The notes below the pieces were generated by a model that did not search any database, had not been told where the DNA came from, and saw only the letters and a list, made by a program, of their open reading frames with translations. A stretch of 25,004 bases of DNA from Podochytrium sp. JEL0797. Its lineage: Eukaryota; Chytridiomycota; Chytridiomycetes; Chytridiales; Chytriomycetaceae. The position numbers and the translations under genes are program-made. Below, piece after piece: positions 9,537 through 18,974 of this stretch. Location of the stretch: assembly GCA_027596195.1 (NCBI GenBank), contig JADGJG010000297.1, positions 1-25,004 of the forward strand, written 5' to 3'. Within the stretch, counting starts at the first letter, position 1; each line of letters starts with the position of its first letter.

Positions 9537-12500
9537 CTACCAAAACAAATGAACGAGTCCATTATCAGTTGCCACCACCATATCGCTCTTTCCATCCGCG
9601 TCGAAATCCATTCGACCAATCGTTACGCCAAAACGATCCCCCGAACTCGCTCCAGAGATACACTCGAGCGTTGGGAATATATTGGAAAGAAAATCGTGGT
9701 TGTGACGGCGTCGACCGTGGTGTGGCCGTCTTTGGTTCACGTGCGGCAGACCAGACAAAAAGACCTCTGTTTCGATTCGTAGGATTCGTCCGGATTCTAA
9801 ATCAATTCTGTGTCAGAACACAATAATCAAATCGAGTTTTTGACGATCAAAAAAAAATCACCTCCATCCACGAACGCCTCGGCCGCCCACATTTCTCCAT
9901 TTTCAATATGCCACCCGCTTCCACCCAATCGTGCATTGCTCCTGGATCCCCCAAATGAATTCAACGTAATGGAGTCCAGGGCCTGACTCCCGTTTGTCAA
10001 TGACAATGGATCCAATAATCGAATCATGCCAGCCGCGTATCCGAGCGTTCCAATTGGCGTCAAGAGTCCGGGAAGGTCCATGAATTTGGCATGTGCATCC
10101 GGATTCGTTTCTGTGGGAGACGCAATAAAGAGATGTTTGTTGGTGGAATTGGAGAGGGATCCCATCAACATTTGACTTGTGTTCCAAATTCAATAGTTTA
10201 GAACGGTGTTTTCAGAAAAATCAAAACGAAAAAGAGATATTCACCTGCCAAACCCCGTCAACTCCACATTCGCAACCGTCGAACCAATCCACTCGGGCTC
10301 CCCACTTCCCACCACCCGATACGCCAAAACCATCCCCACCACATTCTCAAAATACGACACCCTCCACCCCGGCACCCCCACAAACATCACACCCTCATTC
10401 ACAACCACAGACCTCCCAAACTCTTGAAAATCAATCCCTTCCTCGGGCCCAGACACCTCCCACAACGCATCCATGACCCCAATCACGGCGCCCTGCCCGC
10501 GTTTCGATGCAAACGCATGCACGGTGCCACGATTCGGATGAATCCTCGTTCCCGCATACGGCGATCCAACGATCAAATCATCCCCTCCATCTCCCGTAAC
10601 ATCCCCCTTCGTCAAAAAGAACCCAAATCCACCCACCAACCGTTCCCCTTCCTCTTCCTCCCTCCCGGATCCAACCAACCCACCCCGAATCACCACATCC
10701 GCATCCCGATCCGCATGCATCACACACGGCCCCTCCACCACCACGCCCTGACAACGCGCCCCCTTCAACCCGACACCTTGTCTCCCATAAAACACGTACA
10801 CAACTCCATCGTCTTCCCACGGCGCGGAAACAGCCAAATCGTCGATTCCATCGAGGTTAAAATCGAGCACGAGTGCAGAATGGCCGAACCGCGCGCCGGG
10901 GGTGGGTGGACCCATGATTTGGATACTCGCGATTTCTTGCACGTTTCGACCGTCTTGAGAGCCCAGGAATTCGCGGGATAGGTTCGAGAGGATGAAGAGG
11001 CTGCCGGATTGTGCGGCGGATGGGGACGTGAAGCCTGGGGATGTGAGGATCAGGTCGGAGGGGGTGAACATGTCGTGGGAGAAGTTGGCGGAGGAGATGG
11101 ATGCGCCGAGGTTGGAGAAGGGTTGGGGGTGGTAGAAGGTGGTTGTTTTGGCGACGCTGCGAATGAAGGACATGGGGTGGCAGTGGTGGCCGAGGAGGAA
11201 GGAGGCGGTGGTTGTGTAGATTTCGGAGGTGGCGGCTGAGAGGAGGGATAGGAGGCGGGATAACTTGGTTAGGGGGGTGGAAGAAGAGGTGGAGGTGGTG
11301 GTAGTAATTTTGGGGATTGTGAAGATGGAGCGTTTCCAAACCACCGCACTCGCGTAAATCCAAGTCATAGGAGACGATTGGATACTAAAACCGCCGTCAG
11401 TTGAAGTCACTCGCGCCGAAAGGCCTCGAGTCCATTCCGAAATCCAGTAGTGAAAACGCGTCGACGCGCTTTTCGACTCTATCGAATAAACCGAATTGAC
11501 CTTCTCTTCAACCCGCAACAAGGATCCACCGCTTTCATCCAACTCCTGAAACTGTAACCCATGTTGATGACCAGCGCCTGGCCTAAACCCCGACTCAAAC
11601 CCCCCCGCACATCCGCTCGGCAATCCGTCCAAATTCACAGGAAACCCACTTTCAATCAAATAAATCCAACAATACGCGACCCAATGCGAGAGCGAATGAA
11701 TCCCACCATAGGGGTACGAATAAAGCATATCGACCAATGGAGGTGCGGGTTGCGCAAACAACGGAAACAAGTACCGACCAGCGATTCGAATCCCTTGAGC
11801 CGCGAGATACCCTTGCGACATGCACTTGTTGATGTCGAGAACAGAGACTAGCAGGGGAAGGAAAATCAAAACGCAAAAACCCCCTTTCGAAAAAAAAACT
11901 CACCATCATACCCCATCCTCCGATAAACCGCCACCAAATCCCCCGTCGGAACCCTCCACTCCCACTGCCCCCCAACCCCCCACCCAACCGAATGCGCGAG
12001 ACAAACCTCTCCCCCAAAATCCGCTGCCGTATGCGCGTTCGCAAAAGACGCGTTGAACGCCATAAACGCAAGTGCTTCCGCGAACCCTCGCCCTTTCAGA
12101 TCGAGAGAGTGCCATGTGTAGTCCGCAACACTGTGAGAAACGGCGCCGAGGAGGAAGGAGATGAGTGGAATGGATTCGTGGGGCCACGTGAGAGTGGAGA
12201 GGGATGAGTTTGCGGGTGAGTGAGTTGGAGGATATTTTTCGTGGAGGTGGAGAAACGCGGATTGCCAGAATGGCGGCCAATGGGCTGCCGAATTCGAAAG
12301 GTTGTTCAGTTTCGATTTTTTCGAAATGTTCGAGTCACGCACCTGCTTCGGCGGCTTCGTCTTGGTTTGCGCATGCATATCCCCTACATAAACCACATGT
12401 GTCAGAAACAGTAAACGAAGCGATGCAATTAACGCACCAGTCCGGAAAGAATGAACCCGCATGAAGATTCGGCAACGATATTTTTGACAAGATCCCCGAA

Positions 12501-12757
12501 GAATCGAGAAGAGAAGCTGCTGAGAGGGCTCGATCAGACACATGAATATGCGTTGTCATGCTGTATTGGTGGACAATGTCAGAGTTGATTGGGCAAGCTG
12601 GAAAATTGAAAAGGGCGAGCCAAAACGCGCAACGAACCCACTGTATTCAGAGCAAGAATCAGAACACGATTACAGAATCTCCACATGCGAAAACACATAC
12701 AAACCATGCTGCAGCAGTGGCTGCCCAACAGAGGGTTGTCACAATGACGGTCCTCAT
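9537..12757 (-). CDS. Secreted glycosylphosphatidylinositol-specific phospholipase D (GPLD1-like)
   Basis: Seven minus-strand exons: 12757-12705, 12560-12438, 12383-12343, 12284-11904, 11847-10245, 10175-9862 and 9796-9537. They total 2775 nt, 924 residues; human GPLD1 is about 840. Exon 1 encodes a signal peptide (MRTVIVTTLCWAATAAA). Next comes CMTTHIHVSDRAL, matching the mature GPLD1 start CG-STHIEIGHRAL. The zinc-dependent phospholipase domain has HAGSFFPDWGYAC, HSVADYTWH at about 123-131 and HTAADFGGE at about 157. These His residues and His22 sit where GPLD1 has His29, 125, 133 and 158, as I recall them. From about residue 430 there are FG-GAP propeller blades with calcium-loop motifs DFNLDGIDDLAVSAP, DVTGDGGDDLIVGSP and DFDADGKSDMVVATD. 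The family hydrolyses the phosphate-inositol bond of GPI anchors outside the cell. One His of the mammalian GHRAL is Asp here. Substrate use is inferred. Confidence 0.9.
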
Positions 12758-12789
12758 TTTCAGCGAATATTCGCGCAAAGACGTTTAAA

Positions 12790-12795
12790 TTTATT
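12790..12795 (-). terminator. Polyadenylation signal of the HROB-like gene
   Basis: AATAAA on the minus strand begins one base after the HROB-like stop (12799-12797) and lies inside the 39-bp gap before the GPI-PLD start, so 3' end signal and downstream promoter overlap. Confidence 0.5.
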
Positions 12796-12796
12796 T

Positions 12797-14905
12797 TCAA
12801 TCCCGCAGATTCCAAACATCCCCCACATTCCGCCTCGTCACATTCAAATACACTTGTTCCCTCCCAACACAAAATACAGAAACCTGGGGGGGACGGGGGG
12901 CACCACCGAAGCACACGCGCAAAAAAAAGGGAATGAGGAGACGAAAAACAAAATAAAATGAAACAGCAACTCACATTCTTCAAATGCACCAAACTCCCCA
13001 CCTCAATCCCACCTTCCTCCCCAAAAACCCCACCACACACATTCCCCCTCACCTCCCCGACAGGATCCACAAACACAACCAACGCGTCCCCTCCAATCGA
13101 ATCCGCGAGTTTCACTTCCTTCACGCGTACAACGAGATCCGACACTTTATTACGATGCGCGGCGAGGTACGCCGGGGAATGGAGGTCTCGCGTTGTCGCG
13201 AAGGCGGCGTGGTTGGGGATGTGGCGGGTGAGGTGGGTGTGCCAGGCGGTGGGGGAGAGAGGGTTGGTTTGGTGCATGGTGGATGGGGTTTGGGGGTTGA
13301 TGTTGTGGGTGGGGGTGGTTGTGGGTCGGGGTATGGGTCGGGAGGATCCTGGAGCGAGGTTGGTTGGAGTTGGACGTGGGTGAGAGGGTGTGGTAGATGT
13401 GGTCGTGCGTTGCGATTCCTTTGGGGGATTTGAAGGGGCAAAGAAAGATGCGTATGAGAAACGACCCCCTTCTTTTTTACGCTTTCTCCTCCGTCCAAAG
13501 AAAAAAATACTCACATTTCCAAATTCAGGCAACTCCCCCGCGGGACCGGGTAACCGCCTCCTCGCCGTTCCCGGAGGAGACGTTTTCTTGACCTTGAAAC
13601 CCGCCGCCGCTGGGGTCACTGGACCCTCGAACCGCGCGCCACCCTCGTCCTCATTATCACTAAACAAAGGGTCTTCATGTCGTGATTGTGTGTGCTGCAG
13701 ATGTGAGTGTCGGGTTTCGCCGTTCAGAGCGGAACTGATGCTGCCCGCGCGAGATGGGGGGCGCTGGCTCGACAGGGAGGAAGGACGTATGGATGATGGT
13801 GGGAGTGGTGTTCGAAACGGAGTCTGTTGTTGCTCGTGTTGACCAAACGCGGGGAATGAAGGGGCTGGGGTCGATCGAACGGGGGTTTGAGAAGCCAGGT
13901 AATGTAGTTGTGGTTGTGGTTGTTGTTGACGGGAGACGGGTTGTGGCGGTGAAACATTTGCAGTAGGACGTGATGAATTCCCTGCAAAGGAGGACAACGG
14001 AGGAGGTTGAGAAGGCTTCATGGCGAATGCGGACAAGTTTCGAAACTGGGTCGCGGGGATCGGGGTTGTGACCCCCACGGGGGGTCTGGATCCGGAACCG
14101 ATAGCAGCGGGGTAGTTTGACGTGCCGTTTTGTGAACGGGTGGGAGGTTGTTGGGAGGAGGAGAGAGAGGGTGGGTGGACTGGTTGGAATGGGGATGAAA
14201 TTGAAGGTTTCGACGCGTTTTGAGAGTACGGGGTGGAGGATTCAATCGGCTTTGAAGAAGAAGAGGAAGAGGAAGCTAATGATGTGAATTTCGGTTGTTG
14301 TTGCTGATGTTGTTGGTGTGGCAGCGAAACAGATGAATTGGACTTGGTTCCCGTCACGACGGAAGGGCGAGATTGACTCGACAATGCACCGAATCCAAAG
14401 GCGCGACGAATGGGTTGGTGATGGATCTGCGGAGGAGGAGCGGTCGCAACGGAGGGATCGTGTGAAGGAGTGGGGGTTGGTTTTAAATTCGGATCGGAGT
14501 TTCTCAAGGCAGGTTGAGTGTTGTGGAATGAAGCAGGCGAATTGAGTCGATTCGAAGGAGCAAGAAAGTCTTCTCGCGACGAGGCGGGTCGTTTGAGGGG
14601 GTTGCTCAGTTGCGAGCCGTTGTTGAGTTGAGACCCTGTTTGGGTTGCCATAATGGGATTCAAGGCGGATGGAGTGCCAGCAATCTCTGCACTCAGCTCG
14701 AGTCCAAACAGGGCAGCCTCGTCAATATCGTCAAAGGCAAAGGCATCGCTGGTGGAGTCTGGCTTGGGCGTGGCTGCCAGGGAAGGAGTAGCCAGGGAAG
14801 GAGTAGCTAGGGAAGGAGTAGCCACGGGTGCGGTCTTGTTGCGAAGGCCCTAGTATTACCAGTCAGTTGTGCCTAGACTCGACCCGAAGAACACACCTTG
14901 AACAT
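12797..14905 (-). CDS. HROB: HROB-like (C17orf53/MCM8IP) homologous-recombination OB-fold protein
   Basis: Four exons: 14905-14897 (a 9-nt coding exon, MFK), 14849-13515, 13418-12975 and 12883-12797. They total 1875 nt, 624 residues. The N-terminal part has an acidic motif FDDIDEAALFGLEL. It is followed by about 370 disordered residues rich in Ser, Pro and Gln, then an acidic FSDNEDEGG stretch. Next is the family signature RRRLPGPAGELPEFGN at about 435-448; mammalian HROB has an F-PGPAG-LP motif. The OB-fold follows: VSDLVVRVKEVKLAD, GDALVVFVDPVGEVRG, VGSLVHLKN and, across the last intron, VSVFCVGREQVYLNVTRRNV. These align with HROB's KDPTGEMQGT, GSVLLLKQ and NHYLNVTPNNL. In animals HROB recruits and activates the MCM8-MCM9 helicase at recombination and crosslink sites. 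The mammalian C-terminal acidic tail is absent: the protein stops right after the OB fold. The 3' part reads open through intron 2 (96 nt). Confidence 0.88.
14776..14820. repeat. Three tandem 15-bp repeats encoding ATPSL units
   Basis: Units at 14776-14790, 14791-14805 and 14806-14820 (GCCAGGGAAGGAGTA, the last with one substitution) encode repeated ATPSL near the N terminus of the HROB-like protein. Confidence 0.85.
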
Positions 14906-15246
14906 GCAGAACGAGTTGCAAAAAGAAAAGCCCTTTTTTTGTCCGAATTTCTTATGACAGATGCAACTGTTTGCCTTGCTTTCGCCTCTTTATTCCTGGA
15001 TGGGTGGAAACGCCTAGTACCGCACCCAGCGTTCTTGATCTATGACATCGATATGTTTTAATAAGGTTGCGAGCAATGCATGCAGTGAGAACTTGGAATG
15101 GATCCCGAAGAGCTCGGCCGACGCGTTTTTGTTCGGGAAAGCACGGCGAATGCTGTGAGTCCAATTGACTGACGACGTGAATTGAACCCTGAATGCACCA
15201 GTGAGATTGTCTTCCCCCACCACCCCCCCTTGCTCGAATCGAACAG
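14906..15246. other. Divergent intergenic region, HROB-like / PAN protein
   Basis: This 341-bp stretch must hold both promoters and the missing first exon or exons of the PAN-like gene. An open frame from the ATG at 15042 (beginning MTSICFNKVASNAC) ends at a GTGAGT donor at 15155. Another ATG, at 15076, is followed after three codons by GTGAGA. Neither gives a clear signal peptide. No other feature is seen. Confidence 0.4.
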
Positions 15247-15905
15247 AAAAAACAAAGCAACCCCCAAAATGTTGTCTGTTGCGACAGCTTCTCCAATCAC
15301 TGCGAGCAATCTGCCGTCTGTGGGACTTGCCGCAAGGATGACCAGTGGCGAGTGGACTGCGCCACACCCTCCCTCAACGGTGAGACTGAGGATGGCATTC
15401 GCACGCATTACTGAAGCTGTCCAACCGATTCAAATAGCACCAGTACAAATACTACCAATCGTTCGACTGGCCCGGATTCGACATGCCTGGCGCGAGCGAA
15501 GCGCATTCCGTGCTGGACTGCATCAAACTGTCAATTCTCAACGATTACAGCTTCTTTTCGTTCCAACAATCTTCCAACCTGTGCCACTTCAAAGAGCCAT
15601 CGCCGCAGAAGGGAACAACTGTCGTGTTTTCCATCAACGTCACGATTCGTTGCGCGAATGGCAACACGGGATGCATCAACCAAATGAGCAATTCGGATTT
15701 CATCAACTCGTTCAGTGTGTTGGACAGGGCAGGAAAGGCGAAGGTGTCGAAGGCCAAGAATGCAAAGGCGTGTCAGGAGTTGTGTGCGAAGCAGAGCAAC
15801 GCGTGTGCGGCGGCCACGTTTTCGAAGGGAAAGTGTAGTTTCAAGCAGCCCGTGTATGTGAATAATGCGACGAGTTTTGCTGGGACAGTGTGGTTTGTGA
15901 GATAA
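15247..15905 (+). CDS. Cysteine-rich PAN/apple-like secreted-type protein (5' structure unresolved)
   Basis: The last exon, about 15438-15905, is clear. It begins HQYKYYQSFDWPGFDMPG, has a first module with DCIKLSILNDYSFFSF and LCHFKEP, then a second with ACQELCAKQSNACAAATF and GKCSFKQP, and ends TVWFVR. The DWPGFDMP start and the cysteine spacing resemble two PAN/apple-type domains, which bind protein or carbohydrate outside cells. Upstream, 15247-15379 is a Cys-rich frame (VVCCDSFSNHCEQSAVCGTC) with well-biased codons. The most canonical donor after it, GTGAGA at 15380, would leave the last exon out of frame by one. Donor 15352 (GTGGAC) keeps frame but is weaker. No convincing signal peptide was found, so the start is unknown. 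Extracellular location is inferred from the cysteines and the NVT and NAT sites. Confidence 0.6.
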
Positions 15906-15981
15906 AGTGAGTTGTGAGATGAAGAGGGGAATGGTGGGGGGAATGCAGGGGGAATGGGAGAATCGAAAAACAACAAAAAAA

Positions 15982-17556
15982 ATGTCCAAGTCAAAAAGCG
16001 CACAGCCTGCGAAGCGCATTGGCCAAGACTTTCCCTGCCCTGTAGTGTTTAGCAACACGCTTCCTGGACTCCCCTTTGAGGCCAAGCTCGTGTCTCTGGA
16101 TGCATCGCAGCGACGGGTTGCGCTGAGCCAGAAGGACTCGCTTGCGTCTTTTGCGCTTGATGTTGTTCACAACACACACGATGCGATGCAAGTGTGTCCA
16201 CTTCGAATGGGGCTAGTGTGGGGTGGGCCCTTCTTTTTCTTTCCTTTCTAAAGAGACAGTTTATTTATTTTCTTTTCTTTACTCACACTACTACTCAAAC
16301 AGACCCCCCCCGCGCTTCCTCGACGCCACTCGACCCCAAAGACAAGGCACTTTTGGCGCCCTTCGCTCCTCCTCCGCCCAAAAAAGAACTCGTCAAAACC
16401 GCCGCCGCCGCCGCCCCTTCGCGCCCCATCGCCTCCTGGCTCCGCCGCACCTTCTACATTGCCGACGAAGACAAAAAACCATCCTCTTCCGCCTCCCCCG
16501 TCCCACGCGCCCCATCCGCTCCCAAAGTCTCCACCAAAGACTCTCTCCTCGCCAAAATCGACGCCTCCTTCGTCCACGCTGCCCAGGCACACGTCTCCCA
16601 CCTCAAACACCCCACAAACCCATCCCTCACTGCCATGGAACTGTTGCCCGTCTTCCCCGCCTTTGAGCAATGGCCCGACGATTTCTACACTCTCGTGTTT
16701 GATGCTGATCCCGTTGGCGAAGCCGAATCCACCGACCCCGTCGCCCGTGAAGAAGCCGTGCTCAAGTTCCACCAAAACATGCATGACCCGAACGAACGCA
16801 TTTTATCCTTCTACGCGCCCACCGCGGACGCGTCGAGAGTCATTGTGGCCAACAAGGCGTTGGACGAGGAAGAAGACGAAGACGAAGAAGACGCGTTGGC
16901 CGATCGTGATTTGCGGCCGTTGGATTTCAAGCTCGTGAGGGATTTCACGTTTCGGGAGGAGGCGTTTGGGGATCAAGTCGATGTTGGGGCGAATGCGGCG
17001 AATAGCGCGGATCATGCGTTTGTGTTTTTGAATGTGTCGGAGGAGGTGGTGACGTTTAAGGAGGTGAAGGGGAGGGTCGAGTTGGTGAGGAAGCGTGTCA
17101 AGGTAAATCCTTTTTTTGTTTCTTTCACGAGGAGACTTGAGGGAGTTTGCGGAAGCGAAGAAAGGAGAAGCGAAGCGACCCTCCAAGCAACCCCCCCTCC
17201 CCTCCCACGAATAACAGAAAACTCACCTACCAAAAAAACAAAACCAGCCACGAACATTCCAAAACCGATACGACGCGGACCTCGAATTCCCCAACAAACC
17301 GACCCTCTACCAAACCGCTAAACGCGCTCGCACTCGTCGCGAAAAGCACGACAAGGTCACCAAGATGCATGCCATTCTGCCGCTCGAGTACCCCGAGCCT
17401 GAGGAGTTTGTTGAAATCGAGTCGGAGGAGGAGGAGGAGGAGGAGGAGGATCGGATGGATGTGGGTGGTGGTGGGGAGCCGGTGTATCAGCAGCAGATGC
17501 AGCAGCAGGTGCAGGAGACGAGGGTTGTGGATGAGGATGGGGATGCTGAGTGGTGA
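15982..17556 (+). CDS. PAF1: PAF1, RNA polymerase II-associated factor 1 (Paf1 complex subunit)
   Basis: Exons about 15982-16222, 16303-17102 and 17248-17556. Total 1350 nt, 449 residues. The donor of the first intron is uncertain: GTGGGC at 16223 or GTCCAC at 16196 both keep frame, while the neater GTGTGT at 16192 does not. Family features: FPCPVVFSNTLPGLPFEAKL near the N terminus, then WLRRTFYIADED, where PAF1 proteins have W-RRTEYIS. HPTNPSLTAMELLPVFPAFE follows, with FVHAAQAH before it, then DFYTLVFDADP. The C-terminal part has RYDADLEFPNKPTLYQTAKR and an acidic tail with eight consecutive Glu, followed by Gln-rich and acidic residues. PAF1 scaffolds the complex that travels with elongating Pol II and promotes H2B ubiquitination. 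A Glu/Asp insert (EEEDEDEED) lies mid-protein. Confidence 0.92.
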
Positions 17557-17584
17557 TTTTGATGAGCCCGCTGGCCGCAGGATA

Positions 17585-17590
17585 AATAAA
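17585..17590 (+). terminator. Polyadenylation signal of PAF1
   Basis: AATAAA begins 29 nt after the PAF1 stop codon. Confidence 0.6.
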
Positions 17591-17847
17591 AAACAGTTTT
17601 TGGCAATGGTTTAGGTGGTTACACATATCTCTAAATCAGCCCGCATTTCTCTTAGGAACTTGCTTTATCTCAGAATCTTCTCAGTGGGTGAGGTACGAAG
17701 TGGGGACCTGGGTGGAATGAATGGCTTGAATTTTTAAAAAAAACCCTGGTGTTCTTCTTCTCCATTCTATGATTCTTTATTGCTTGGGCGACGACCCTTT
17801 TGGGGATTTTGTTTTTGTTTTTTTCCCCTCCTCTCTATCTTCTAAAA

Positions 17848-18783
17848 ATGGTGCGTCCCCGTGCTCTTCCCCTGCCAACCCACTTCCGTCCCACAACGCC
17901 TGCACCTTGCATATATGAGCGACTCGCATCTGTATCCTATCAACTGCCACACATTCGCGAAGCATTCGTCTCCAGCCGGACAGAGTTGGGAAGCTGATGC
18001 CGACATGGCATCTCCTGCGGCCCAATGTCTCCACGTCTCCATCTGGTCATCCGAACTCATCAGACTCGATTCCGATTCTGTCGGGGTTGATTGAACTATG
18101 CGCTGGTGTTCTCGGATGGCTCGCCGGATGGGGATGGAGTGTTGGGTGACGGCGTCATTGACGGGTGCAACCCACTGCTCTTAGCCGAATCCCAACCGGG
18201 ACCGCATGATCCAACTTGTCGAATCTCGAACATCCCGCACATGCAGCCCCATTTCGTCCGAGTATTCTAACCAATGCCATTCTTATCCAGGGTCGCGTCC
18301 GCACTAAAACCGTCAAGAAGGCTTCCCGTGTCCTCATTGAGAAGTACTACCCTCGTCTCACTCTGGACTTCCAGACCAACAAGAGAATCGCCGACGAGGT
18401 GGCTATCATTGCCTCCAAGCGTCTCCGCAACAAGATTGCCGGATTCACGACCCACTTGATGAAGCGTATCCAGAAGGGACCCGTTCGTGGAATCTCTTTC
18501 AAGCTCCAGGAAGAGGAGCGTGAGCGCAAGGATCAGTACATTCCTGAGGTGTCTGCTCTTGCTGTTGAGACCATTGAGGTTGACCCGGAGACTGCTGTGA
18601 GTTCTTTTTTTCGAAACTGAAGTGGAGTTGGACTTGTTGGCTAAATACTTGTATTTGCTCGTTTCTCAGGCCCTCCTCAAGGCCCTCAACTTCGAGAACC
18701 TCCCCGGTGTCCAGGTTGTCAACCCCCAGACTGCTGCCGTTGAGCGTGTCCCGGGATTCAACCGTGGTCCCCGCAAGGACTAA
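17848..18783 (+). CDS. RPS17: Small-subunit ribosomal protein eS17
   Basis: Exons 17848-17850 (ATG alone), 18291-18596 and 18670-18783. Total 423 nt, 140 residues, against about 135 in animals. The product reads [20 protein letters not shown], then [65 protein letters not shown] and [12 protein letters not shown]. This is the full eS17 fold, part of the 40S head/beak region. The ATG at 17848 is chosen because every eS17 begins MG-VRTKT and the GGT codon for Gly opens exon 2 right after a TTATCCAG acceptor. Codon choice is strongly biased (CTC, CGT, AAG, ATT/ATC), unlike its neighbours, as expected for high expression. The first intron, 440 nt, is far longer than any other here. Confidence 0.95.
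17851..18290 (+). other. Long first intron of RPS17
   Basis: GTGCGT donor and TTATCCAG acceptor. At 440 nt it exceeds the other introns (47-145 nt). It holds a 59-codon open frame from the ATG at 17918 (begins [14 protein letters not shown]) with C/G-ending codons, directly behind a CATATATGAG motif. I could not find snoRNA C/D or H/ACA boxes with confidence. Confidence 0.6.
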
Positions 18784-18874
18784 ATCATTTGCCCGTTTCG
18801 CAATGATTTATTCTTCAGTGTTATCGGATAGGAAAGGGGCATCTTCAGAGGTACCATTCTCTCTCGCTCCCTGG

Positions 18875-18880
18875 AATAAA
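18875..18880 (+). terminator. Polyadenylation signal of RPS17
   Basis: AATAAA, 92 nt after the eS17 stop codon. Confidence 0.45.
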
Positions 18881-18905
18881 GATTACTTCACATCAAAAGT
18901 CATAG

Positions 18906-18974
18906 GGGGGTGCTTGCATCCCCTGGTGCTTGGCAAATGCTTTTTGAGCGTTTGCCAAGGCGGGTTTCTCCGCC
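18906..18974. other. Three adjacent hairpins downstream of RPS17
   Basis: Hairpin 1 at 18906-18923 (GGGGGTG with TATCCCC-type pairing including one G-U, loop CTTG). Hairpin 2 at 18929-18959, arms CTTGGCAAA and TTTGCCAAG extended inward by four more pairs (one G-U) around a TTTTG loop. Hairpin 3 at 18959-18974, arms GGCGG and CCGCC, loop GTTTCT. A T-rich stretch follows. This could be a structured 3' element, a small RNA or a transcription stop; the pairing is visible, the role is unknown. Confidence 0.5.

Noticed and set aside
11783..11794. ATTCGAATCCC resembling a tRNA T-loop / B box
   Set aside because: It lies inside the GPI-PLD coding exon and no acceptor or anticodon stem can be drawn around it.
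12540..12543. ATG at 12543 as GPI-PLD start
   Set aside because: It is in another frame; the true frame continues upstream to a splice acceptor at 12561 and a signal-peptide exon at 12757-12705.
14823..14825. GTG at 14825 as HROB-like start
   Set aside because: A TAG acceptor and a short upstream exon with ATG restore a normal start; a GTG start is not expected in a nuclear fungal gene.
15182..15838. 218-codon plus-strand open frame over the PAN gene
   Set aside because: Its codon use is unbiased and it has no domain, whereas the other two frames carry the cysteine pattern and PAN-like modules.
16248..16784. Minus-strand frame rich in Gly, Val and Phe opposite PAF1
   Set aside because: It mirrors the C-rich third positions of PAF1 codons on the plus strand.
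17851..18290. Intronic snoRNA in RPS17
   Set aside because: I looked for C/D and H/ACA boxes and saw only weak, unpaired matches, so no RNA gene was called.
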